Source: Spirosoma aureum (lineage in GTDB: Bacteria; Bacteroidota; Bacteroidia; Cytophagales; Spirosomataceae). From it: 64,000 nucleotides of DNA. The notes below the pieces were generated by a model that ran no database searches, was not told the origin of the DNA, and saw only the letters and a program-made list of their open reading frames with translations. Position 1 is the first letter of the stretch, and each line of letters opens with the position of its first letter. The stretch is from contig NZ_CP050063.1 in the NCBI RefSeq assembly GCF_011604685.1, forward strand, positions 7,543,001 to 7,607,000, read 5' to 3'. A program made the position numbers and the translations under genes. Positions 42,900-51,060 of this stretch are shown one piece after another.

Positions 42900-43706
42900 A
42901 TGAAACAACTGATACGAATCGGCCAGGCTTTTTATGCGGCCGCTCTTTTTGTGTATGGTTGTCAACAAGTTTATTTTGGCAGCTTCCGAGATGTATTTTT
43001 CTCGGTCTATCAGCTTCACCTTCCGTTCCTGAATGTATTCGCTTTTCTCTTTGGACTCTATCTGATCATCACGGGCGCTTTACTGGTTGTACCGGGTACC
43101 GGGAAAAAAGCGGCTCTCCTGCTGGGGGCGATCTGGATGGCGCTGTTCCTGGGAACCCATATGACTTACGAGCTCATCTCCGAACCCAATAAACTGTATC
43201 ACTTAGGCTTGTGGACAACTCCTTTGAAGGAACTGGCCCTGGCTGGTGGTGCCTTTGTGGTAGCCTACTCGTTTGAGAACTCCTTGACCGGTAAGCTAGC
43301 AGTGTTGGAAAAAATTATGCCCTATGGCAATTTGTTTTTCCTCTACACCATGACCAGCTATGGGATCTCCCACCTAATTTATGCAGAGTTTCTGGTCAAT
43401 ACCGTTCCCGACTGGATGGCAAACCACCTGTTTTGGGTAAACCTGACGGGAATCGCCTTAACCGCTTCCGGCATAGCGATTATGCTGGGAATCCGGATAC
43501 GAATCATTGCCCTGTTACTCTCGCTGATGATCTTTTTGTGGTTTTGGCTAGTCCATGTCCCCGGTGCACTGTCGAACCCCGTCGCCAATCGAGGCAATCT
43601 CCTGGCTAGTGCGTTTGACGCGCTTGCCTACAGCGGGGTGGCCTTACTAATTGGTCTTACCATGAAGCAGCAGAAGTGGGTAGAGGACATCGAACGTTGG
43701 CGATGA
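42900..43706 (+). CDS. DoxX-like membrane protein with duplicated four-helix module
   Basis: The 268-residue protein has about eight membrane helices in two halves. Residues 1-120 (IRIGQAFYAAALFVYGCQQV) and 130-260 (LFFLYTMTSYGISHLIYAEF) each look like a DoxX-type four-helix unit and begin similarly. The role is unknown; relatives are linked to redox or membrane stress functions. Divergence from the LytS/LytTR pair with a probable binding site between suggests it is the pair's target. The DUF1624 gene begins 39 nt later. Confidence 0.7.
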   Translation: MKQLIRIGQAFYAAALFVYGCQQVYFGSFRDVFFSVYQLHLPFLNVFAFLFGLYLIITGALLVVPGTGKKAALLLGAIWMALFLGTHMTYELISEPNKLYHLGLWTTPLKELALAGGAFVVAYSFENSLTGKLAVLEKIMPYGNLFFLYTMTSYGISHLIYAEFLVNTVPDWMANHLFWVNLTGIALTASGIAIMLGIRIRIIALLLSLMIFLWFWLVHVPGALSNPVANRGNLLASAFDALAYSGVALLIGLTMKQQKWVEDIERWR

Positions 43707-43744
43707 TGCGCCATAGCGGATTGACCCGAGAAATACCAAGAAGC

Positions 43745-44902
43745 ATGAAACGAAACAACAGTATTGATGTGATGCGCGGTCTGGTCATGATCATTATGGC
43801 CCTGGACCACGTTCGGGATCTGATGCATACCACCTCATTATCGCAGTCCCCCACGGACCTGACCACCACTACGCCTGCTTTATTTTTCACCCGATGGATT
43901 ACTTACTTATGTGCCCCGACTTTTGTATTTCTAGCCGGTACCTCCGCTTTTCTTTCCATGAACGCCAAACACGATCTGGCCGCTACCAGGCGCTTTTTGC
44001 TTCTAAGGGGGATCTGGCTGGTTGTGGTGGAATTCAGTGTGGTCAATTTCGGCATGTGGTTCGACCCACATTTCGATTTCCTGATCGCTGAGGTGATTGC
44101 CGCCATTGGGGTTGGATTCCTTATCCTCAGCCTGCTGTTAAGCTTGCCTCCCCGGACGATAGGGGTTATCGGAGGTATGATCGTCGCTCTTCATCCATTG
44201 GTCAGCCTGGTGCCGGTTCCAGACAACGTGCTCTTTAAAGTTCTGATGTCTCTTTTCTCTCCCATGGCTTTCCCATATGCTACCGGGAAACTATTTTTTG
44301 TTGCCTACCCGCCGGTTCCCTGGCTCGGCATTATGCTGATCGGCTACAGTGCCGGTAGTTTTTTTACGTCAACAGAAAAAGAACAACGACGGATCTTTCT
44401 GAGGGTAGGATTGTTGTCGCTGGGCTTATTTACTGCGTTACGAGTAGCTAACGTTTATGGTGATCCGGTTAACTGGTCCCCACAAAAGAATCTACTCTAC
44501 ACATTTCTATCATTCGTCAACGTGACCAAATATCCCCCATCACTGCAATTCTGTCTTCTTTTTCTGGGGCTCATGTTTCTAATTCTTTCGGGAGTACAAG
44601 GTGTTAAAAACAAATGGACGGATATCGTATGTGTGTATGGAAAAACCCCACTGTTCTATTTCCTGGTGCACTGGTATTTGATACACCCGCTTGTTTTTGT
44701 CATGGTCTTCCTGCAAGGATTCCACTGGTCTGACCTGGTATTCGGCTCTAACTTCGGCCGACCAAAAACAGGCAGCGGAGTGGAGTTATGGGCAATTTAT
44801 GTCATTTGGGTCTTCATTGTCCTGGCGATGTACCCGCTTTGTCATTGGTATGGAAACTATAAGGAGCGTCATAAAGAGCAAACATGGCTTCGTTATATCT
44901 AA
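43745..44902 (+). CDS. DUF1624/heparan-alpha-glucosaminide N-acetyltransferase-like membrane protein
   Basis: From the ATG at 43745 the protein has 385 residues; 23 residues before MKRNNS in frame overlap the DoxX-like gene and are rejected. It opens with the diagnostic SIDVMRGLVMIIMALDHVRD, with the conserved His in ALDHVRD. About ten membrane helices follow, with FVFLAGTSAFL and FYFLVHWYLIHPL. The family moves acyl groups across membranes onto sugars or lipids. It is the second gene of the putative LytTR-regulated unit. Confidence 0.85.
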   Translation: MKRNNSIDVMRGLVMIIMALDHVRDLMHTTSLSQSPTDLTTTTPALFFTRWITYLCAPTFVFLAGTSAFLSMNAKHDLAATRRFLLLRGIWLVVVEFSVVNFGMWFDPHFDFLIAEVIAAIGVGFLILSLLLSLPPRTIGVIGGMIVALHPLVSLVPVPDNVLFKVLMSLFSPMAFPYATGKLFFVAYPPVPWLGIMLIGYSAGSFFTSTEKEQRRIFLRVGLLSLGLFTALRVANVYGDPVNWSPQKNLLYTFLSFVNVTKYPPSLQFCLLFLGLMFLILSGVQGVKNKWTDIVCVYGKTPLFYFLVHWYLIHPLVFVMVFLQGFHWSDLVFGSNFGRPKTGSGVELWAIYVIWVFIVLAMYPLCHWYGNYKERHKEQTWLRYI

Positions 44903-44961
44903 GCGAAACGCAAACGTTTTTCAATAAGTAACGTATTAAAAGCTAGAAACAGACCAAGATT

Positions 44962-45123
44962 CATTGCACCCCTTTTCTCTTATTTGATGGCAATTGTGCC
45001 CAGGCGATGACCTTTTATCAGCAGTGTCTGGGTGGAGGCTTAACCCTGACCCAATTGGCGGATACGCCCATGAAGGAGCAATCCCTCCCTCGACAGGCGC
45101 AGCCAAATGTACTATTTTATTGA
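44962..45123 (+). pseudogene. Fragment of a VOC/PhnB-like protein
   Basis: A 53-codon frame without a start codon reads PFLLFDGNCAQAMTFYQQCL then GGGLTLTQLADTPMKEQ, and stops at 45121-45123. This is the first third of a PhnB-type glyoxalase-fold (VOC) protein; the intact family is about 140 residues. The upstream frame is closed at 44944-44946. The rest of the gene is absent, so it is a dead remnant. Confidence 0.8.
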
Positions 45124-45175
45124 CCGTGAATAAGTTGTGCTAAACGATTGATGTATGATCCAATGCGTCTCCATC

Positions 45176-45207
45176 ACGTTACAGACTCATTCACGTGTCT
45201 ATAACGT
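45176..45207 (-). terminator. Hairpin after the hmu operon
   Basis: ACGTTACAGAC (45176-45186) and GTCTATAACGT (45197-45207) pair with one mismatch. They lie about 33 nt beyond the hmuV stop on the minus strand. There is no T-tract. Confidence 0.45.
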
Positions 45208-45239
45208 AACGCGGTTTTTGGTTTGACCTCACAATCCAA

Positions 45240-46019
45240 TTAATAAACCATCACTCTTCGCCCAGTTTGAGGATGGGTCATAAAACAGGGTCGGAGCTGA
45301 AAGACCGTTTCGATCGTGGTTTCAGTTAATATTTCGTCGGGAGTACCCATGCCGACCAGGTGTCCCTCATGCATCAGAATTACTTTATGGGCGTATTGCA
45401 GAGCTAAGTTTAAATCATGGACAATGACAAATACGACCATGTTCTGCGATGCCAGACTACTTACCAAATTCAGAATCTGATGCTGATACTGAATATCTAA
45501 GGCCGATATGGGTTCATCTAAAAATAAGTACTTAATCGACTGGTCTGTTGGTTGTCTATGTAACTGAGCCAGTACCCGCGCCAAATGCACCTTTTGTTTC
45601 TCCCCTCCGGAAAGAGAGGCAAAGGGACGACTTTTGAAGGATATCATGCCTACCCTATCCAGACACTGATCTACTATATGGTTGTCCGCAACGGTAGGAT
45701 TAAGGCTGAAATAAGGGTAACGACCCATCATGACTACCTCTGCTACGCTCAAATCGAACGGCAATGATAGCAATTGGGAAAGAACAGCTTTCTTCTTGGC
45801 TAAAGTGCTAAGAGGGATCGACTTCAGGGGTTGATCACCGTACCAGACCTGGCCTTGATTGGGCGTTTCTGTACCGGACAACAACTTTAATAACGTACTT
45901 TTCCCGGCCCCATTAGGGCCTAATATCATGGTAAACTCACCGGGCATCAGCGTCAGTGAAACATCGTCAATCAGGAGATTATCCCCAATTCGAAAGGACA
46001 GATTTTCTGCTTTAAGCAT
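45240..46019 (-). CDS. hmuV: Haem/iron ABC importer ATPase HmuV
   Basis: The 259-residue protein has Walker A GPNGAGKSTLL (34-44), signature LSGGEKQKVHLARVL, Walker B YLFLDEPISALD and an H-loop in VIVHDLNLALQ. This is the FepC/HmuV subfamily layout. It energises import of haem or a ferric chelate through the HmuU channel. Its start lies inside the end of hmuU (8-nt overlap). It is the last gene of the unit. Confidence 0.93.
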   Translation of the reverse strand: MLKAENLSFRIGDNLLIDDVSLTLMPGEFTMILGPNGAGKSTLLKLLSGTETPNQGQVWYGDQPLKSIPLSTLAKKKAVLSQLLSLPFDLSVAEVVMMGRYPYFSLNPTVADNHIVDQCLDRVGMISFKSRPFASLSGGEKQKVHLARVLAQLHRQPTDQSIKYLFLDEPISALDIQYQHQILNLVSSLASQNMVVFVIVHDLNLALQYAHKVILMHEGHLVGMGTPDEILTETTIETVFQLRPCFMTHPQTGRRVMVY

Positions 46020-47079
46020 AAAACCCTCCTTTTTGAAATGATCGGGTGTTCCGAATTAGAAGCCAGATAAACACGGGTGCGCCAACAAATGCGGTGATGA
46101 CGCCAATTGGAAATTCGGCGGGAGCAACCAGTCTTCGAGCCAGGGTGTCGGCTAGGGTGAGTAAGGATCCGCCTAGCAGAGCTGAAGCAATAACCAGAAA
46201 CCGATTATCCGATGTTTTTAGTAGCCGTAAGAGGTGCGGCACCACCAGCCCAACGAACGAAATCACCCCCACCATGGCGGTACCGATAGCAACCAGTAGG
46301 GTGTTTAATAACAGTATTTGAATCTTGAGCCGGTCGATGTTGTAGCCTAAATGCCGCACCTCATCTTCTCCCAAAATCAGTATATTCAAGGCTTTGGTGA
46401 ATCGAAGGGAAAGTAAAATACCAATTGTTGTAACAGGTAATACAATGTAGAACTGTGTCCAGTCGGCTCCGGAAAATGTACCCAGATTCCAGAACGTGAT
46501 GGAACGGGCTTGCGGGTCACGGGCAATATACGACAGAAAGCCAGTGCCACCCGTAGCCAGCGCGTTAATGGCAATGCCCGCCAGAATCATCGTGGCCACA
46601 TTCACTTTGCCGCTTGCCGATGCGATTCTATACACGAGTAGGGTGGCTAAAAAAGCAAAAGTAAAGGCTACGCAGGGTAATAGAAACAGCCCCAGCGCGT
46701 CGGTGAAGGCCCAATTGATGTTCTTGCCAAGCACAAATACCAGAGCCGCGCCAAGTGCAGCTCCGGAACTGGTACCTACCAGTCCCGGCTCAACAATAGG
46801 GTTTCGAAATAACGCCTGCATCAGAACACCTGATACCGACAGTCCAGCTCCAACCGTGGCACAAAGCAATACTCTAGGGAGTCGTATCTGAAGAAAAAGC
46901 CCCTGCGAAACAGGTTCAACAGAGGTATTCGTCAGACCCATGCCATTCAGTAAAATATGCCCGATATCGTCGAACGTCAGGTCAACGGCACCAATTCGCA
47001 GTGCTGCCACGATGGACAGCACCAAGAGAATCGCTAAAAGAACGTACCAGTTGCCCCGTGTTAAGGAAGATAATTTCAT
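46012..47079 (-). CDS. hmuU: Haem/iron ABC importer permease HmuU (FecCD family)
   Basis: The 355-residue protein has about ten membrane helices and FecCD/BtuC family markers: LPRVLLCATVGAGLSVSGVL near residue 55, GTSSGAALGAALVF, and GVISFVGLVVPHLLRLL with the coupling helix that contacts the ATPase. It forms the inner-membrane channel as a dimer. The ATG overlaps the hmuT stop codon (TAATG), showing coupled translation. It is encoded between the binding protein and the ATPase, the standard order. Confidence 0.95.
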   Translation of the reverse strand: MKLSSLTRGNWYVLLAILLVLSIVAALRIGAVDLTFDDIGHILLNGMGLTNTSVEPVSQGLFLQIRLPRVLLCATVGAGLSVSGVLMQALFRNPIVEPGLVGTSSGAALGAALVFVLGKNINWAFTDALGLFLLPCVAFTFAFLATLLVYRIASASGKVNVATMILAGIAINALATGGTGFLSYIARDPQARSITFWNLGTFSGADWTQFYIVLPVTTIGILLSLRFTKALNILILGEDEVRHLGYNIDRLKIQILLLNTLLVAIGTAMVGVISFVGLVVPHLLRLLKTSDNRFLVIASALLGGSLLTLADTLARRLVAPAEFPIGVITAFVGAPVFIWLLIRNTRSFQKGGFYA

Positions 47080-47945
47080 TACTGGTGTATTAACTTCATG
47101 AGCATCAAGATATTTTCACCTGTGCGAGGGCCTAAGTAAATCAGATCGTGCTCTTCAATGCGGTAAATCTTTTTATTTTTCCCCGCAGGCGTCAGGGCAA
47201 TGCCAGGCAGCGTTGCTAGTTTCTCCGCGTTGCCCAGTCGGTCGTAGCCAAAATCAGTAACCAGAATGATGTCGGGTTGGGCTTTGCTGATGATTTCGGG
47301 ACTAAGCGGTTTCATGCCTTTCAATGTGTCCATTACGTTTTTGCCACCGGCCATCTCCAGCATATAAGAAGCAGTTCCCGCTTTACCAATAACCAGGTAG
47401 TTGTTAATGACACGGCCGAAATGGATAATCGCTACTTTAGGCACCGTCTTATACTGCTTTACGCTTTCGGCAGCTTTGGCCAGATCAGCATCTAGTTTCG
47501 TTTTCAGACTATCGGCCTGTTTCTGGGCACCAAACTGGGTGGCTAGCGTATCAAACAAGGCTTTGACTTCGGGGATGGTATGCGCATCTGGAAATACCTT
47601 CATCGGCACGCCTACCTTTTCCAGTTGCTTCATAACCGCTTCCGGTGCAACGTTACCATCATGATAAACAACGGTCGGTTTAAGCGCGATAATACCTTCT
47701 GCATTGAGCATACGGTGGTAACCCACTTTGGTTAGCTTCTGCGCAGCAGTTGGATAGGTACTGGACAAGTCAACACCAACTAACTGATCACCCGCACCAA
47801 GAGCGTATATCAGTTCCGTTAATTGCTTGGCAACGCAGACGATTCGTTGTTTACCAGTTGCTTGCTGATCTTTTTGAGTAGATGTACAAGCCGTGAGGCT
47901 AAGGGTCGTAAGCGCCACTAAAAGGGCTATTTTATGGATTTTCAT
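47079..47945 (-). CDS. hmuT: Haem ABC importer substrate-binding lipoprotein HmuT
   Basis: The 288-residue protein has a lipoprotein signal with Cys20 (LTAC), so it is tethered in the periplasm. It shows the class III binding-protein form: two lobes joined by a long helix (about 145-175). The segment KVGYHRMLNAEGIIALKPTV matches HmuT/PhuT/ShuT proteins, and Tyr76 is the likely haem-iron ligand. It passes haem from the TonB receptor to HmuUV. A hairpin separates it from the receptor gene upstream. Confidence 0.92.
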   Translation of the reverse strand: MKIHKIALLVALTTLSLTACTSTQKDQQATGKQRIVCVAKQLTELIYALGAGDQLVGVDLSSTYPTAAQKLTKVGYHRMLNAEGIIALKPTVVYHDGNVAPEAVMKQLEKVGVPMKVFPDAHTIPEVKALFDTLATQFGAQKQADSLKTKLDADLAKAAESVKQYKTVPKVAIIHFGRVINNYLVIGKAGTASYMLEMAGGKNVMDTLKGMKPLSPEIISKAQPDIILVTDFGYDRLGNAEKLATLPGIALTPAGKNKKIYRIEEHDLIYLGPRTGENILMLMKLIHQ

Positions 47946-47963
47946 GGATTAGTCGATGATTAG

Positions 47964-47995
47964 TGTTCAGTGACGCAAAATGGTGTCACTGAACA
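47964..47995 (-). terminator. Hairpin between receptor gene and hmuT
   Basis: TGTTCAGTGAC (47964-47974) and GTCACTGAACA (47985-47995) are exact complements around 10 nt, between the receptor stop (48007) and the hmuT ATG (47945). It may partly end transcription or protect the receptor mRNA. Confidence 0.6.
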
Positions 47996-48006
47996 GGCAC
48001 AAAAAA

Positions 48007-50349
48007 TTAAAATATATACTTCAGCATTGCCCCTGAATAGAAAGTAATCTTCGGTGACGGATTATAGGCTAGTGGACGGTTGTTTGCCGGATTGGCCAGG
48101 TTAAGGAATACCAGCGACGAATACGTGCTGCTCAAGAGGTTGTCAGAGCCCACATATACGTCGAGATTGAAGTGATTTCCTAAGCCACTACGATAGCCCA
48201 ACTTCCCATTTACAAGCGTGTAAGCATCGGCGAAATGGCTGTTGGGCAGGTTAATAGGCATTTTGTCGACGTACATCATCGTTCCATTTAGGTAAAAACC
48301 AGCCCGAGTCTCCAGATCAACACCCGCGTTCAACAGATTTGGCGCAATGCCCGACTCTTTTTTACCCGTGTAATCGACTGTTTTGGCATCGCTGTTATTG
48401 TCACTTTTATAGTCCTTGTAATAAAAATCGCTGTAGGTATAGGAAACAAACGGACGGATCAGCGAAACCGCTCCGGCATTAGGACGATAAGCATATTGAA
48501 CAGCAAGTTCTAGTCCATTGTGCTGCACTTTCCCCGCGTTGGTCGTTATTGAATAAGCTGGCACTGTAGAGGTGGCAGCGAATCCTTGTGGAACCAATTT
48601 ATCCGTTACGGCCATGCTAAAGTAGGCGATTTCGTAGGTGAGTGATTTATTCAGAAAGCTCCCTTTGCTGCCGATCTCATAGTTAATCCCTTGTTCTGGC
48701 CGAAGATCATAGTTCACAACGCCAGTCTGTGCAATGATTACCTGATTAGTACTCGGTGCCGAATACCCCTTACTAATGCTGGCATAAAGCGACACGTTAT
48801 TCATGACCTGGTAAGCGAGAGCGGCCCGAGGAGCCAGGATAGGCTTGAATCGCTTATATCCCGACACATTGACATACAGGGGTGTTGTAGTAGCTGCGCG
48901 CATATCCGTAATGCCGTACTCCACATAGTTGAGGCCTGCACCCGCCGATAAAGTTAGCTTAGGGGCAATTTGCAGGGCTGCCTGTGCGAATAAACTGTAC
49001 TGCATCGCCTGTACTTCCAGATCTGAGCGGAGTGCTCCCAGAATATTATTTGATAATCCATATCCTTTGGCGTAGTTGAAGTTCTTTAAAAACTCACCAC
49101 CAACACTAATCGTAGGTCGTAACGGGCTGGCATCATTGCTATACGTGAATACAGACCGGCCTCCAAATTTGAACTTGTTTGACTTATTGACCCCAGCAGC
49201 AAAGGGCTGATCAATGATCTGTCCACCCACAAATAGGGTTGTTTTGTTGGAAAACCGATCCGTGAACTGGTAGTTGTGACTGAGTCCAACTCGGGCACTC
49301 TCCGTTTTAATGCTGGCATTGTTGGCGACATATACCGGGTCTGAGCTTTCGGGTTGTTCCAATATGGCAACGCTGTCTATTTCTCCGGCTAGCAGGTCAT
49401 ACGAATTAGTGTAGCCGACAAAGACCGACATTGACCGTTTGGCACTCATATAAGTGTCGCTGGTGATACTCAAAAAATCTTTTTGAGAACCGCCGTGTGT
49501 CCGGAATCCGTCGTATTTCTGGTGACCATAGTTAATATTCAGGCTGGTATTATCGGTGCCGATTTTCAGGGATGTGTTCGTTCGGAATAAGCCATACGAT
49601 CCGCCCAAAACCTGCTGACTAATGCTCGTTTTGCCGATGGGTGCCCGTTCAGTATAGAAATTAACAACGCCACCAATCGCATTCCCATACGAGCTTGATC
49701 CGGGTCCTTTTAATACCTCAACCCGGCTCAGGGTTGTAAAGTCTATGTCGTCCAGAAAAGTAGTGCCATCACCATCAGTGAGTGGAATATCGTTCAGATA
49801 AGCTTTGTACCCAACTCCATTGAAGTTAGTCTGATTACCATAACCGCGTATAACGATCCGGTTTCCGGCAGCTATGGTACGCATTTCAACTTTCACACCG
49901 GGAATCAGGTTTACGTAATTTTGGAGGTGAATTCCATTCGTTCGTTGAATATCCCGGCTGGTAATCAAACCCACGGCTCCAGCAGTACGCTGAATCGTTT
50001 GGGGTGTCGAATAGCCTGCTACTATCACTTCGTTCAGGTCTGTGTTCGATGGGTCCAGTTCAATCGTCAGGTTACGTGTACTCGCTTTAACACGTACGGT
50101 TAACGTTTGATAGCCAATTGCGGAAATTTGAAGTTGATCTCCTTCATTGGCCGACAGGTTAAATTCCCCTTTGTCATCAGCGGTTGTACCCCGGCTTGTC
50201 CCGTCAATCAGTACCGTTGCGCCAACGATAGGCTGAGAATTAGTTGGGTCCACAATACGCCCCGTTATCGCTTGCTGGGCATACAGGATTGTACTTATTC
50301 CGCTTAGCATAAGTACAGCAATAATATATCGAATATAGATTGATTTCAT
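48007..50349 (-). CDS. TonB-dependent outer-membrane receptor of the haem/iron operon
   Basis: From the ATG at 50349 the protein has 780 residues with a signal peptide (MKSIYIRYIIAVLMLSGIST, cut after YAQ); 27 residues upstream in frame are rejected. A CarboxypepD_reg-like domain (about 25-105, ITGRIVDPTNSQPIVGATVL) precedes the plug (VAGYSTPQTIQRTAGAVGLI... VLKGPGSSSYGNAIGGVVN) and a 22-strand barrel. The region GYSAPSTNQ to LRPEQGINYEIG is the siderophore-receptor type, without FRAP/NPNL haem boxes. It probably imports a ferric chelate or haem, driven by TonB. It is co-transcribed with the genes on both sides. Confidence 0.92.
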   Translation of the reverse strand: MKSIYIRYIIAVLMLSGISTILYAQQAITGRIVDPTNSQPIVGATVLIDGTSRGTTADDKGEFNLSANEGDQLQISAIGYQTLTVRVKASTRNLTIELDPSNTDLNEVIVAGYSTPQTIQRTAGAVGLITSRDIQRTNGIHLQNYVNLIPGVKVEMRTIAAGNRIVIRGYGNQTNFNGVGYKAYLNDIPLTDGDGTTFLDDIDFTTLSRVEVLKGPGSSSYGNAIGGVVNFYTERAPIGKTSISQQVLGGSYGLFRTNTSLKIGTDNTSLNINYGHQKYDGFRTHGGSQKDFLSITSDTYMSAKRSMSVFVGYTNSYDLLAGEIDSVAILEQPESSDPVYVANNASIKTESARVGLSHNYQFTDRFSNKTTLFVGGQIIDQPFAAGVNKSNKFKFGGRSVFTYSNDASPLRPTISVGGEFLKNFNYAKGYGLSNNILGALRSDLEVQAMQYSLFAQAALQIAPKLTLSAGAGLNYVEYGITDMRAATTTPLYVNVSGYKRFKPILAPRAALAYQVMNNVSLYASISKGYSAPSTNQVIIAQTGVVNYDLRPEQGINYEIGSKGSFLNKSLTYEIAYFSMAVTDKLVPQGFAATSTVPAYSITTNAGKVQHNGLELAVQYAYRPNAGAVSLIRPFVSYTYSDFYYKDYKSDNNSDAKTVDYTGKKESGIAPNLLNAGVDLETRAGFYLNGTMMYVDKMPINLPNSHFADAYTLVNGKLGYRSGLGNHFNLDVYVGSDNLLSSTYSSLVFLNLANPANNRPLAYNPSPKITFYSGAMLKYIF

Positions 50350-50502
50350 AATGCAGGTGATTGTTTGGAAACAGAAAGTTCTGCCAGACGGGAAGTACCG
50401 ATCCGGAATTTTAGACACGCGACCAGGCATTATCGGCTTAGATAATGTAGTGAAGAATAAGTAGACCGAACAGCTTGCCCTGGCAAGTCAACGGGAGATT
50501 CC

Positions 50503-51051
50503 CTATAAATTGGGCGGGGGAGCGAGTACTTCCAGTAGTGGTAGCCTGATGCGAATAGGGAAATAGGCAAAGAAAGCCGTCTGTTTGGACAGGTTGCCCC
50601 CTGGCACTGGAGTAATTGACCCAGACCGGGGCAAAATAAAGGGACTAAACCATTTGATTCGTTTCGTGTGGGAACGGGAGCTTAGGGGTTGACGATCGGT
50701 ATTCACCTTTTTCTCATAGAGCCAGGCAGCTTCCTGCATGAGTTCAGTTTCAGCTTTATCCCGAAAACCATAGATATACAACGTATCTGAACGAAGTTCG
50801 CGATGGAGCACATCAATCATTTCACCCTGCCACTCGAATTCTCCATCACTAGCCAGATACTCATTCTGGTGAGAAAGTACTTTTTGAGGAATTTTTAGTA
50901 GAATCAGTTCATCCGTTGCGAAATACGATTGATGCGCAAACGCCCATTTTGCCATCCATTCGCTGGCATAGTAATACCCATAAATACCACCAAGTAAACA
51001 GGCGCTACTAACCAGAACAATGCGGGCAATATGCTTGTGGAGGTGCTGCAC
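50503..51051 (-). CDS. Small membrane-anchored protein of the iron/haem operon
   Basis: The 182-residue protein has one N-terminal membrane helix (about 10-28, VLVSSACLLGGIYGYYYASE). A periplasmic domain of about 110 residues follows (QHEYL-like NEYLASDGEFEWQGEMIDVL, SDTLYIYGFRDKAETEL) and a Pro-rich tail ending LLEVLAPPPNL. No known domain is recognised. I recall similar small proteins next to TonB receptors in Bacteroidota iron operons. It starts 9 nt after the BNR gene stop, so it is in one unit with it and the receptor. Confidence 0.75.
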   Translation of the reverse strand: MQHLHKHIARIVLVSSACLLGGIYGYYYASEWMAKWAFAHQSYFATDELILLKIPQKVLSHQNEYLASDGEFEWQGEMIDVLHRELRSDTLYIYGFRDKAETELMQEAAWLYEKKVNTDRQPLSSRSHTKRIKWFSPFILPRSGSITPVPGGNLSKQTAFFAYFPIRIRLPLLEVLAPPPNL

Positions 51052-51060
51052 AGAGTAAGG

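Noticed and set aside
44903-45239. Intact small VOC protein
   Set aside because: The frame has no start codon and stops after about a third of the domain.
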